From Acanthaster planci (Eukaryota; Echinodermata; Asteroidea; Valvatida; Acanthasteridae): a stretch of 64,000 bases of DNA. Positions 44,705-56,569 of this stretch are shown piece after piece. The DNA lies in NCBI RefSeq assembly GCF_001949145.1, contig NW_019091657.1, forward strand, positions 196,933 through 260,932, given 5' to 3'. A program made the translations under genes and the position numbers. The notes below the pieces were generated by a model. It did no database searches, had not been told where the DNA came from, and worked only from the letters and a program-made list of their open reading frames with translations. How positions within the stretch are numbered: the stretch's first letter is position 1; each line of letters begins with the position of its first letter.

Positions 44705-45886
44705 TATAGGTTTTCCCGGCCAATTTCAGAAAATGCGCAGCATAATTTGTCAAACAAAAATTCAATTTGGCCTGGATTTTGAAAACGACAGAAAACCTGG
44801 CTTCTCAATTCTCAAAACAAGCTTTCAACTTCGTTTGGCATCCTTCAAATAAACGAATGTGCATTACGTTTCATTTAAGAGGTTACAAATAAGTGATTGG
44901 GATTTCAATTTAACGTATTTTTTGCCAATTGTAACCAATAGGCCCCATGCAATCTTATTTATTGAAAATCTGTCTTTTTCCGTAAACTGTCGGCATTGAG
45001 TGTTCATTTTCATTTGATGTAATTCAAATTAAAAACATTTGCGTTCAAATTGAAATATATAGGGTTACAGAAATCATGACACCACTTTGATGATGAATGT
45101 AATGTTACTCGCGAAGGATTAAAGTACACTCGGAAATGATGCTGCCATGACAGCTTCCACTTTCACCGAACCCCCGATTTGTGCGTTTAGGCGCGATCGT
45201 TCTGTTGGGGACTGAATCTGCTTGCGCTCAAGAAGGTACTCAGTTACTGAAAGCTTGGCAATCACATTTCCAGAGCACTGATTTTATATTATATTCTTAT
45301 CAAGGATTATGGTGTACACCTATTTGGGTCGATGATTTTTCTGTATCTTTCCGTTCGGCCATTGCAAGAAGACCATGTGTGAACTCTTATGTGATTATGG
45401 TCAAAACGAACCGCGAGAAAGACAGGTTACCGGTACCACAGTGTCGGTGTTTGTCGGTATGTTTTTATGGAAAGCATGAATGGTCTTTTTCAGTCATGAA
45501 TATTCAAACATTTAATCATCTTCAACTAAGAATATAACTTCTGTTAACACACACATCAATTCGAATTCTTGACCAGGCCTACCTTAAATATTACACTTTG
45601 TGCGAAATTGCTTGTAGATTTGAGTTCAAATTAAGATGAATGCAGGATTGCAGAGATGCAATCAATATCGCGTAAAAATGAATGTCAACATTCTAAACCA
45701 GTGCAATATCGTGAAATTGCACGCTGACTCTACATGTATACGACCGAACGCACCCTCACTGAAATAAAATTTTTATTTGTTAAATAGAAACGGGGATTTG
45801 AATGTTTGTTCCATTTCGCACGAAAACGAATGCTGCCATTACTAATTCATCTACACATTTTCTGAAATTGGTCGGGAAAACCTATA
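44705..45886. mobile_element. non-autonomous DNA transposon with about 30-bp terminal inverted repeats
   Basis: The left end TATAGGTTTTCCCGGCCAAT followed by TTCAGAAAATG is mirrored at the right end by CATTTTCTGAAATTGGTCGG followed by GAAAACCTATA. The 1.18-kb interior has no transposase that I can recognise. A fragment of the left part is at 6246-6400. TA at the ends suggests a TA target, as in Tc1/mariner-type elements, but that is inference. Confidence 0.75.
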
Positions 45887-47590
45887 TAATTACCCCAAAA
45901 CCTCCTAGGGCAAAAAAAATTACGCGGCCGTATTACGTAAATAGAGCCTAAAAGTAAAAGGTCACGCAGCGAGCTTCCGGAACCCTTGCGTGGTATGCCT
46001 GTGGGGATTTCACATTAGGCCGTTCCATCACGTTCGATAAATTTTGGAAGAATAATTCCTAACTGAAACCACCCCGGGAAACATTCATGTTCAAATTTTA
46101 CTTTTGTCTTCCTCAAGTGATACTTAGGAAATTTACCTGGATGTGGTTTTACCTTAGAAATTATAAAAGTGTGTAAAATGTTTTGATCTTTTTTTCGGCT
46201 TTTATCGACAGACCACCATAAAATTTCAAACCGTAAATGTTCCTCTGCGTACGATACTGCCGAATTACACTGTTCTTCGTGTATTTCAGATTTTTGGAAG
46301 TGATAGGTCAATTTTTAGCAGGATTTTTCTCTTTTAGGCCGGGTGATTTTTCATTTTCTACAAATTGATACTAGCAAATATTTCCCAAAGCCCCTTTTCT
46401 GGGTTGGATTTCTTAAGAAGTAACTTAAGGAAAAGATACTACAAATTATGAAATCTTTGCACGTTATTTTTCCTATCCAAGGGTTCCTGAAGTGCGCCAT
46501 CAGGGGTAAACTTTCAGGCTGTGTAAAGTGTCTTGAAGTGAAGCGACGTGTGTGCGTCGGTACGGTTCGGAAGTATGTGAGCCCTTAGCCCACGTTGGTT
46601 GAGGTGTTATCCTCCAGTAAGAGAGACCGGTCAATCAAAGTTGATGATACTTGATGTTGGGTTTATTGATTTCCAGCCTTAACAAAATCCTAGCTATAAC
46701 AAAATCCAGTTGTGACAAAATCCCAGCAGAAACAAATGCCAGCTGTAACAAGTCCAGAGTAAAAATAACATGTATCGCACAGTAATTATCTGTGATTAAT
46801 ACAATCATGTTTGATTCAAATTATAAATTACAAAGAAATTCTCACACGGTCTAAGGATGTGGACACGCATCAAACTCACCCAGCACCTCGCCAACAATCT
46901 CTGAATTAATTACATGTACTTAAAGTGCTGCATGCGTTCAAGGCTGTTCTGCAATATAACATTAAATTTTAGTATAAATAAAAATAGCAATAATAACAGC
47001 ACCAAAGGAGTGATTGTCTGCAAAGTAGAATGTAAACCCATAATGATCCGAAGGTGTATTTGTGCAGTTGTGTCGCCCATTGACAACTTGGAAAGATTAT
47101 AAAAGCACGCGCGCACAAGCTGTGAGTCCTGGGTCAGGGGTCACAGCGGAAAAGTACAATGTACACGTTATATGCACCCATGGTGCGCGCGCGCCGGTCC
47201 ACCCGTGCCGCACTGCACTACAGGCACGTACATTGAAACGACACAGGAAACACGTGAGGAAACGTTACGTGACTGAAGTCACTGATCTGACAAGAAGCAA
47301 AATGTCCCCAATTTACAAATAAATACTGTACATGGCGTTCATGAAAAGGTCACCAAGATACCCAGTGTCCCCCTACAAATAGCGGATATTTACCAGTTGG
47401 CCAAATTGACTACCAGAACGCTGGAAACTGTGTGCTTAAGCCACAAACTCAGTGTTTCCCTCGTCCACGGCCCGGCATGATCAGGTCAAGACGGCAGTAA
47501 AATGGGCGGAGTCCCAAGACTACTTATCAATATTCATGAGGTCCCTACCGTATCTATTATATGTTTACATTTAACGCATGGCTCCAGATA
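45887..47590. other. no gene; short tandem repeat
   Basis: At 46676-46755 words of the type AACAAAATCCCAGCTGT repeat about five times with a period of 17-18. The rest is unassigned. Confidence 0.5.
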
Positions 47591-47635
47591 CGACAGAGGA
47601 AGGTACGAAAGGCAAGACACGAGAGGGGAGATATG

Positions 47636-47676
47636 AGATGGCAGATATAGAACACCATACAAGAGGAGGGATGCCC
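47636..47676 (-). repeat. capped repeat, inverted orientation
   Basis: GAGATGGCAGATATAGAACACCATAC is the reverse form of the cap at 37794. Upstream at 47590-47635 lie ACGAGAGG/ACGAAAGG-like units. Confidence 0.55.
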
Positions 47677-50069
47677 TGCCGATAACATTTCAGTAGGGGT
47701 TGGGTTGTGGTTGTGTAATTACACTACTCAACCTTTCTTTCAGAAAAGGCTCGCTACCCTGGCAGTCATTACAGCAGGGGGAGTATATAGAATGTGCTTT
47801 AAAGTGGAGACATAATGGGTCGAATAAACCTCTTGTCATTTACTGTTACTAAATTAAAATAACAAACAACAGCCTCCAAGGCCTAGCAAAGGAGCACAAG
47901 AGACGGCTTGGGGTAACACCATGTGGGTAGCTTACTTTATGGAAGAGGCATGGTTCTGATACTTGAGTGTTAATTCGACGTTTCGACAAGTGTTGTTGGT
48001 TAAAAATAACCAAGAATATAACATGTGACCGTTTCAATTTGGGCGTCAAAGATCACCCACGAACTTGAAGATAGAAGGACATTCATTAAGGAGAGAATGT
48101 TTGTTTACTATTTATTTGATTGTTTCTTTGACTTCCTTTCGACTGCTTCACTCAAAGGTTTGTTTTAATCCGAATGTGAGACTGCTAGTGATTTTTCAAG
48201 TACAAGCACTGGAAAAGAAAAACAAACTCCGAAATAAACCTACCTGAAAAATGTGAATGCCTCTATTGCTGAAATACTGATATAATACAGCACGGTGAAG
48301 CGATGCAAATTAGCTGCATGATTATCGCACTGCTGTTTGCTATGAATGAAAGACAATCATCATTGTCTTTTCCTTCCTCCATGGTAGACTTAATAATCCT
48401 AACCCTCTAAGGTGTATGTAGCATCATATTGAAATTGAAGGATTGAGGACTATTAGGGTTAATACCGTTAATTCCTGGGTGTAACTTTGATCACCAACGA
48501 GAAGGTAACTCCACGCATTCTACCATTCTCATGAAATGGAAAACTTCTGAAGACCAACTGCATTATATCCAGCAAGAAATGAGACCGAGGGGTACCCCTC
48601 AACATGTCCAATCACTATACACACGCTAAACTATTGTTACCTAACACCCCCCCACACACATGTCTGAAAAGAATTGCTCAGATTCCAGTGAGACAATGAC
48701 CAACATAAAGCAAGGGGAGGTTCTCTCTGTCTCACATAATTGCTCGATATGTACTGCATACATGAATGGTTCAAAGGCAACAAGCTGATCAGTGAGTGTA
48801 CGGCGAGGACAGGGTGTTACATAATATAGACCCCAGTCTCCGCACATTCCCTACGATGGTCACTCTTCAACCAATTCGGCCATTTTGTACACGAGTTTAC
48901 CTCGTGGCTTTGTAAGGTCACTTGCTTTTATCGCGGGTTAATCGGCGAGTAGGTAATCCGTGGAACGTTTGGATTTAAATATCTTCCAAATTTCCTTTCC
49001 TGCTTGTTGCTTGTTTTACGAATTTCGACGATTTGGTGCTTTGGTGTTGTCAGAAAGACGGCCAGCCCGTTACCTCGATTACGTAATCACGTTTATAGTC
49101 GGTATGTTCACCAACAATTATGGTATCAACACTAAAAGCTGATAGTCCAACAACAAATACATTCCTGCTCTATTAAATTTTATACATATATTGACAAAGA
49201 GTAGAATCCTGTTGCTCGGGAATATGGCGCAGTTTCAATACATGTAATGGTTTCTAAAGCTTAAGAGTAAAGAATATCGATAAATTGGTTTATTTGCTTT
49301 AGCGCACAACATTCAGGTGTTCCTTGCTCCAATATACAGCAGATAATATGCCTGAAGCCTTAAGGGATTCAATTCAGTATCAGCGAACGTACAGTCTATA
49401 AATAGGACAAGTAATGAGTAACGTACCTTTACGTCGATATCAACTAGACTTGCTTCCAGCTTCCATCCGGTTTCTTCTCACTATTTACGGCCATGGGCTA
49501 TGAAAATAATAGGGTGGAAACCAATCTAATGCAAGGCGATCATGTCGGATCGATAACCTACCACTCTGATTAATTCATTCGAATAGCGACGATAACGAAG
49601 CCAGGAGCAACCATTATAGGATCCAGTTACAGCAGCGTGGTTTGAAAGGCAGCCTACATGATTCCCCAAATCTAAAAAAAAAGATTGTCGAATTTAATTA
49701 CTTAAAATCAGTCGCTGTTCTACAGGGTGTTAAGGGGGCTTTAGCCCCCCCCCCCTAGGCCCTAAAACGAAAAAGCAGTAGCAAAGATTAAAGGTGAATT
49801 TACGTGCGAAGGGTCCAGTCCCCCCCCCCAAAAAAAGGCTCTAGAACCGCGCCTGCTTTAATTCTAGCTTATTGTAAAGGAATTATGGTCCATCTGCGAA
49901 ATCTCTCCGCACGATTGCTTTTTATGGCCATTTGTAAATTTACTTATTATCTTTAACAAATTTCCGTCTAATCTTGTTAACATGTCGTCCTGTATTCTAA
50001 AGCTAATGTGTTTGTCCGGCTTGAACATCGCTACCAAAGGTGACAGGGCAGATGCTACCCGCCTTTTGC
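47677..50069. other. no recognisable gene
   Basis: At 48402-48473 the short repeat shared with 2703-2772 occurs (CCTCTAAGGTGTATGTA...TTAGGGTTAAT). Long C runs lie at 49746 and 49820. No protein family is seen. Confidence 0.45.
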
Positions 50070-50225
50070 TGAAGTGCACCCTCACCGGTGAGAGAAAGAC
50101 AGATAGTACCAAGTTTTGCAACCGGGTTCTTGCACGCGTTCGGGGTATCCACTTTTTATAATGGAGATCAATGGTACAAACGAATGTCAATTTCGATTCG
50201 TTCCTGATCGGAGCGGATAATTGAA
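50070..50225 (-). repeat. fragment of the GCTCNGAGCGG-associated dispersed repeat
   Basis: GAAGTGCACCCTCACCGGTG, GTTCTTGCACGCGTTCGGGG and TTTTATAATGGAGATCAATGG combine words from 1727-1850 and 3145-3300. It ends with TGATCGGAGCGGATAA. Confidence 0.5.
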
Positions 50226-51701
50226 AAAGAACTCGCACTATTTGCCATGCTTGTACTTACGATGGGATCCTTGCTTTAATAGCCTACGTCTTTGGCGAGT
50301 TCTTCGGAGTTCAACACGACGTCGTAACTAAACAAAGAGCTCTATGCTGTAGCGACGGCCGATGATATTTTGAGAATAGGCCCATGTACAAAATAGAAAT
50401 AACGAAAGACAGTAACCATTTGTGTACCATATCTAACTTATCTATCAAGAGTACAGGTTTTCCTAGATCTTGCCAATTAAAAGTTTCTTATGTCGTCTAC
50501 TCTTGACCCAAAAGAAGTCCAGAAGAAAGCGTTCGATAAGGGCAACAACTGCACATGAACACTTCAAGTACACAGCCTAATAAAAGCAACTGCGCAATTA
50601 TTCAATTTGATGTTGTCAAATCATACCAAGTACCAACGAGGGCATGAATATTCTACTTCCTATACAGCAGTACTGGACGTTTTAATTAAGGATACAGATT
50701 ACCAACGAAAAATTACGGCGGTGTTCATGGGGTACAAAGGGGGCTGGTGGTTGTGAAACAGGTGGTACGTAGTAAGCATTCGCTGTGCTCTGGCTATGGA
50801 CATATACCGGGCAGGCCAGAAAGCGGTAATTGCCATATGTTATAGCCCAGGCAGTTCAAACCCCTTCTGTGTCCTTCCTCCATGGTCACAACAAAGGCGT
50901 TGCAAGTCCAGGTTTTTTTAATGTACGTCCGTGGCTAGAAAGCCATGATGGCTATGGCCAGGTGTCCAGTCAATTTTATCCAAGATTGCAGCTTACATTT
51001 TGTAGCAAACTAACGCGGTCGAACTTCACCGGGTTACCAAATTAGAATGGGTTGGTAATATTAGTAATCCCAATTGTACAATTACACTTGCAACTTTAAA
51101 TCCGAGAGATTGGGTATAACACCATTCAAGGAACTTCAGGAACTTATACAAATTATACACGAATCTCCAAAACTCTGAGCGATTCGAGCAAATAGTTCTT
51201 AACAGTTCAAGAGCTCACTCGGTGAAAACCCGATTCAAGGAGTGCAGTATACAAGAGAAAGACTGTGAACTCGGAAGGTGTCGTAAGTCCGAAAGGCTAA
51301 TAGTTCGGACCGTGTCGATCTATGGCTCAGTCTAGGCTGAGATGGTTCAAAAATGAAAATGGTCCAAAGATCCGGTAGGTTTAATCGATGGTGAAACCTG
51401 GCATAATTTGCTAGGTGTAGGAAATTTGGAATATCCGGAAGGTTTGGAATATCCGGTAGGTTTTGAAGGCTTAGAAGGTTTTGCTGGAGTGATATATAAA
51501 TGCGCACTGTAGGTAATTTGCCAGAATATTTGAATAACTGAACAACTGGACATAAAGTCGTGGGAACAAACACTATGCCAGTGGAGGAACTAAATAAAAC
51601 ACTCTTACTGTGGCAACCATAACCTTTGGTCGATAATTCTAACTTGCGAATACATGCAAAATTCTCTACACGAGAGCCTTTAAAGTTTAGCTGCAATAAT
51701 T
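50226..51701. other. no gene; short tandem repeat
   Basis: At 51420-51480 GGAATATCCGG(A/T)AGGTTT repeats two to three times. Open frames that cross it are repeat artefacts. Confidence 0.45.
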
Positions 51702-51880
51702 ATTTCCAAGACAATTTTTCTTCAACTCTGTACTCTTTTTCAACGTATGAAACCTAATTCAAACTTCCATTTGGTTCAATGGATTGAATTAAACTTTTTA
51801 AAACATTTAAATTTCCTTTGCTTTCCAGGAAAACTGAGGGCACTGTTGCTGTGATGTCATCTAGGGAAGACCACAGACAC
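51702..51880 (+). repeat. dispersed repeat, copy C (no MITE)
   Basis: CTCTGTACTCTTTTTCAACG, CCATTTGGTTCAATGGATTG and GCTGTGATGTCATCTAGGGA correspond to 38010-38110 and 35481-35960. Confidence 0.55.
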
Positions 51881-52654
51881 AGGGCGTTTTCGAAACGGAG
51901 ACTTGGGCTCAAACTTCAATGCTGGCAGCCATTTTGAAGCCCCCATTCCAATCCGAGGCTTCGAATAATGCTTTGAATTGGAGGTTCCATTTTTTCTCCA
52001 AAACGATACTAGCCTTGGTCAAGGCGTTCGTCATTCGTCGCAGCGCAGCGCGCACCGTACCAGCCGCTCACTGACGTGGGTACCTGCTTACGTACTGTAC
52101 ATGTACATTACGTACCTGTATACATTGCAAAATCAAGGCCAAGACCTCACGCGGCCTAAGAAATGTGCAAATCAGATGAACCAGGACGATCACAAACGCC
52201 TTGGTGCAACTGTCCGCGGAATCTGTATTGGGCGGTGCTCGTTATGCTAATGACAAGAGCCGACGGGTTAAGTACGCTTTTGGATTGGTTCATTACTACA
52301 TAGGAACTGCATAATTCAAGTTGTCGTAAGGTAAAAGGTTAACTGATGACCACGTGGCTACACAAGTACATGTACATTATATGACAAGTGTTTTTGGCCA
52401 AACATGCAGCTTTAATCCCTTAGCAGCCAACAAATTGACTAGATCCTGTATCAAAGACGTCAGAGGAGAAACGATTAACGCTTTTGGCTTTGTATCTGGT
52501 CTGAGAGCTCCGAGCAGAAAGGTGCAGCCTGAAAAATAACAGATTTTCCGTTGTCTGTGGGCAAATTCACGAAAACGTCGTGACCCCGCAGAACGTATTC
52601 TAAGGCTTTTCGCTGCTCGGCACGAAAACCACCCAACTTTTATCTGCAGGGAAA

Positions 52655-52795
52655 TTCAAGCACGATGCACGACGGGGGACGGACGACAGAAAACGGCATA
52701 TGTGGAACTGGAATATGGCAGAATTGGGATACAACAAAAACAAGAGGAGACGGACGACGCGCGACGGCAGATATGGAATTCCATACTGAGGGACG
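52655..52795. repeat. capped GACGACG repeat
   Basis: GCACGACGGGGGACGGACGA starts the block; GACGGACGACGCGCGACGGC and the cap AGATATGGAATTCCATAC end it. It is a shorter relative of the array at 32607-32716, in the same orientation. Confidence 0.65.
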
Positions 52796-53199
52796 CCTTG
52801 ACCATGGAGGAAGGAAAACATGCCTTGACCAAGGCTACATGGATACGAACAAAACAACACGTACACCAAAAATTAGAAAACAAATAAGGAGTATCAATGT
52901 AAGTGATATATGCATTTATCAGTATCGGGATACTTCGATATGTTTACTGCTGACTGAACTTGTGTAAAAGGAAATGTGCACGTTTTGCTATGAGGCCCCT
53001 GCCAATTGACTGAAAGCGGCAGGCTGGTCCCACTAAGGCCTACTGTTTCATGTTAATCCAGGCATTTGAAAAGAACAGGTTTTAGCATAGTAGGCCTAGG
53101 CCTGGTAAATTTATTATTAGTAATGACATCAGGATTCCTCAAATGCGCCCAAGGCACTGTAGCTCACGTAAAGCCTGGAGAAACCTGCAGAGGGGAATA

Positions 53200-53248
53200 T
53201 GGTGTTCTATAGCCGCCAAATTTGCGTGGTGTCGTCCCGTCATTTCTT
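53200..53248 (+). repeat. capped repeat end
   Basis: TATGGTGTTCTATAGCCGCC is followed by a GTGGTGTCGTCCCGTC stretch. It faces the block at 52655-52795, which has the opposite cap orientation. Confidence 0.5.
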
Positions 53249-54663
53249 TTATTTAACCGAGTGGTATATGGACTCAGTTAAAAGTAATAAACAAATAAAG
53301 ACAACAGGGAATGTGGTGGTACGAATACTACATTCAATATTTTATTTACAACTTGTACAATGCCTCAAAGTGTGAGAGAATTTATATTTATACAAATAAA
53401 AAAAAAACCACAGTCAATGATCTCGACCTGTAATAGATATAAGAAAGAAAACTAATTATTAAACACACAATTTTTTTCACATTTTGATTTGTTAATTTAA
53501 GTTAATTTTACAAGCAAGTGCAGTCTAAAATATCTGTATCTTCCAAGATACAAGCTTGCTTGTTTCATGCATCTAGCATGTTCATGACAATATAACATAT
53601 CTTATTAAATGTGTACTCTAATTTCAGATTAATCCACAGTTGCACTTATTTCCATACAGTCCAGCACATAAAGAAAGCGCTGTTAATACAAGTCCTGTTT
53701 ACAACATATGCAATTTTAAGTCCCAATTCCTTGTACTTCTAGTTTCCCATCATTGGCAATAGAAAGTATTATAATAAGATACCTGTGTAATTTATAAAAT
53801 CCTAGAAACCGTGTTAAGACAGTTCCCTTTATGATTCTTGTGGCTTATGGAAAGTAATAGACAGTGTACTAGTATATCAGACCTATCAACAGCGTCTAGC
53901 TGGCAGTACGTAGAGCACTGCTACACTTTAGGTGTGAGGAACTCAAGGATTGCTGTAAAAATACAAGAATATTTATGAAAATATACGCAGATAAGTAGAG
54001 GGCATTTTGAACAACCTGATAAAAAGTTTATAATCACAAGTTTGCTCAATCGCAAGCCTCTATTTCCCATGTATTCAAGTTCTCTTAATTTAATTTCATG
54101 GTTCTTCGTATTATCTCTTATGTACAGTAATAACTTGCAAAGGCCTCGATTATCTTTCCCAAATACAAGATGGCAAGGAACATGTCATAGCTTATGCTAG
54201 TCGAGGACTTTGAAGGTCTGGAGCAGCAAGCAGGGAGCACAACTTAATACTTGAATAGGGAAGAAGACTCTGGCCACCAGGCAAAACGTTAAAATAAAAC
54301 GAACCACTTGTGAATCCCACTAAATTGGACCATCTTTATTGATGTGTTGATCAAACTCGAGAGACAATTCCATTACAACAATAAAGACAAGTCTCACTTT
54401 ACATCAATATAAAATTAAGTATCCAAGGTTTAAAACTTAAGACCAGAACAAATTAAACTAGAGACTGAATAATAAAACCCCAAAACTAGAACTGCCCAGG
54501 AGATGAAACCCTAAATTTGAGGGAGTCATGGTGTAACCTATAAAAGAGTAAAACAAGTCATGTTGTATCATTTCCAATAATGCAGTTGCCATTTCAGCAA
54601 TTACATTTACATGAACTGTCTTCCAATAATTGATACATTTATACACACGAGTAATGTTTATAC
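53249..54663. other. no recognisable gene
   Basis: AT-rich. If the candidate exons at 54664-55418 are real, further exons of that gene could lie here, but none was identified. Confidence 0.4.
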
Positions 54664-54783
54664 CTTAAATCAGGCATCCACCGAGGGTTGGTCATTCCAC
54701 CAGTACTGCACCAGTTTTCCATTGACGACATGTACTTGGGCCACACCCCAGTTGAGACCACATAGCAGCCCAAATAATACAGG
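54664..54783 (-). CDS. candidate exon of an unrecognised gene (downstream exon)
   Basis: On the minus strand a pyrimidine-rich tract ending CACTGCATCAG precedes 120 open bases, followed by AAG|GTATAA. One leading base plus 39 codons plus two bases fit the phase-2 donor of the candidate exon at 55307-55418. The peptide starts LYYLGCYVVSTGVWPKYM and ends with NPRWMPDL; the first half is hydrophobic. I do not recognise the family. Support is splice logic and phase only, so this could be chance. Confidence 0.3.
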
Positions 54784-55306
54784 CTGATGCAGTGAGCAGA
54801 GACGACAGAAAGAATCACACTGCCCATTCCTTTCTAGGGCATCTTATACTCTAGTCACACTTGACTGTACACAGTACAATTAAAGGAATGCATTGTATAG
54901 CTGTAGACTATTTTTCAAGTTTAGTTGGCAATCTGGTTTACTGCATGCTCAGCAAGAACTTGGTACACTGACTTGATGACTTGGACATGCATTTATGAAG
55001 AAATTCAAGAAAAATCCCTCCCGGTATGTAGTTGCTGTCCCTCCCTTGAATATATGTGAGCTTCAAGTAAAGAGAAAACAAAGATAATTAACAGCACATT
55101 TAAGAAAGATCTTGTTATCATTACACTGTCCTAATGACTTCAATCTAAATAGAATGAAAAGGCGCGCTGGGAGATGTGTTGGTATTCCTGCAATAATTTG
55201 TGCGTAATAACCCATAGTAAATTTTAGATAAATAACCCATATAAACGGCTCCACTATTTGCTAGAAAATGCCCTTGACTGAATAAAGATTTCGAATGATA
55301 ACTTAC

Positions 55307-55418
55307 CCAACTAAATACTTCTGAACCCCCTCGGATGTATGATGATTGCTGATTTGAAACCCTGGTCCGAATTCCGTGAAGCGCGCCCTCACGAGACGGC
55401 CGTGAAATCGTGGCACTG
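55307..55418 (-). CDS. candidate exon of an unrecognised gene (upstream exon)
   Basis: On the minus strand TTACTATTCAGCTATTGTTGCAG, with a tandem CAGCAG acceptor, precedes 112 open bases that end GTTGG|GTAAGT, a strong donor. The frame reads VPRFHGRLVRARFTEFGPGF and continues to EGVQKYLV. The phase-2 exit matches the entry of the next candidate exon. The left part is CpG-rich relative to its surroundings. No family recognised; no start codon or upstream exon identified. Confidence 0.3.
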
Positions 55419-55554
55419 CTGCAACAATAGCTGAATAGTAACAGTTGCTATAGGTCCATGAGATATAGTGAACAACTATGTGATACATACAAAGATGGTA
55501 CACCATTGACTTGCCACAGGCAACTGATTACATTTATGATGTGTGTAATGCATT

Positions 55555-55710
55555 ACGCGTCCTGCCGCCGCATCGTGCCCTGCTGTCTTGCCGTCGCGTC
55601 GTACTGTCCCATCTTACTGTCTCGTCGTGCTGTCGCTTCGTGCCGTCGACCTATTGCCTCGTCCCCTTCAGCCGTACCGTACCGTCGCATCGTGCTGTCA
55701 CCTCACTGGT
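55555..55710 (+). repeat. degenerate CGTCGTGCTGTC-type repeat
   Basis: CCGTCGCGTCGTACTGTC, CTCGTCGTGCTGTCGCTTCG and CCGTCGCATCGTGCTGTC follow one another with a period near 19-24. Composition and words resemble the GACG arrays of the capped family, in the other orientation. Open frames across it are artefacts. Confidence 0.55.
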
Positions 55711-56569
55711 GGAAATAGGGGGCGCCCTAAGAGACGGAGTTAAGTTCCATTAGATACCATTATTCATGATCAAATCTTGTAGGCCCTAGTGGTGCATTCC
55801 ACCAAATCATTGGATTTCTGCGGGTGAGCTCATTAATATTTTGTGATCCCACGGGGCTTTCACAATAAGACATGCCATAATCAGGAGGGATCATACAAAT
55901 ATTTGTATAAATCCCGAATTTAGGACTGATAGTTTCCAGTGGCTGGTGACCACTAACGCCAACAGAGGGCGTATGTCACAAGTCCTGGAAAAAGAATGTT
56001 TCATGCTCCTTCGCTGCGCTCATACGCATGAAAAAAAGTTTTGTGTTTTACACCGACTCTAAAGGAGGAGGCAAGAGAATAGAATTGCATTTCAGTCATT
56101 TTATTGAGACAACATGGGAATACGGGTCTGCATGCACTGCAATCTGAATATCCAATTAAATTTAATTGCAATGAAAATTTACAAACAATACTGGCGACCA
56201 AGACATGGTGGCTTTACAACAGCCTCGGTTGCTTCACAACAGCCTAGGTAGCTTCACAACATCACGGCTAAACTTTAGCCTTAATTAACAATTTACAAGC
56301 TTACAGGCTGCAATAAACTAACTGCCTAAGAAAAACGATTATAACTGTGAAATTACATTCTGTACAATTTTACAACTGTACTGCAGAAAACTCACAAAGC
56401 ATAAATTATACAGGGTGTCCCAGAAAAATTGTAACAACTGAGTTCGGATGCCCCATTTTCAAGACAATGGTGTTCAGTCATGCATGACAGGGGGGATACC
56501 ATCAAGGTATCATTAGAAAGAATACTGCTTCTACTTTTCGGAGATCCTTATACATTATAATCATATCTC
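55711..56569. other. no gene; 3' flank of the DIRS-like element
   Basis: At 56210-56265 a unit of about 21 bases (GCTTCACAACAGCCTAGGTA) repeats about three times. At 56409-56430 TACAGGGTGTCCCAGAAAAA resembles a word often seen in DNA transposon ends. The terminal repeats of the DIRS-like element could not be located. Confidence 0.4.

Noticed and set aside
51235-51696. 153-codon minus-strand frame with NLPDIPNLPDIPN
   Set aside because: The repeated peptide comes from a short DNA tandem repeat; no family or splice support.
55458-55753. Overlapping plus-strand frames rich in Arg, Ser and Cys
   Set aside because: They cross a degenerate CGTCGTGCTGTC repeat; the protein composition follows the repeat.
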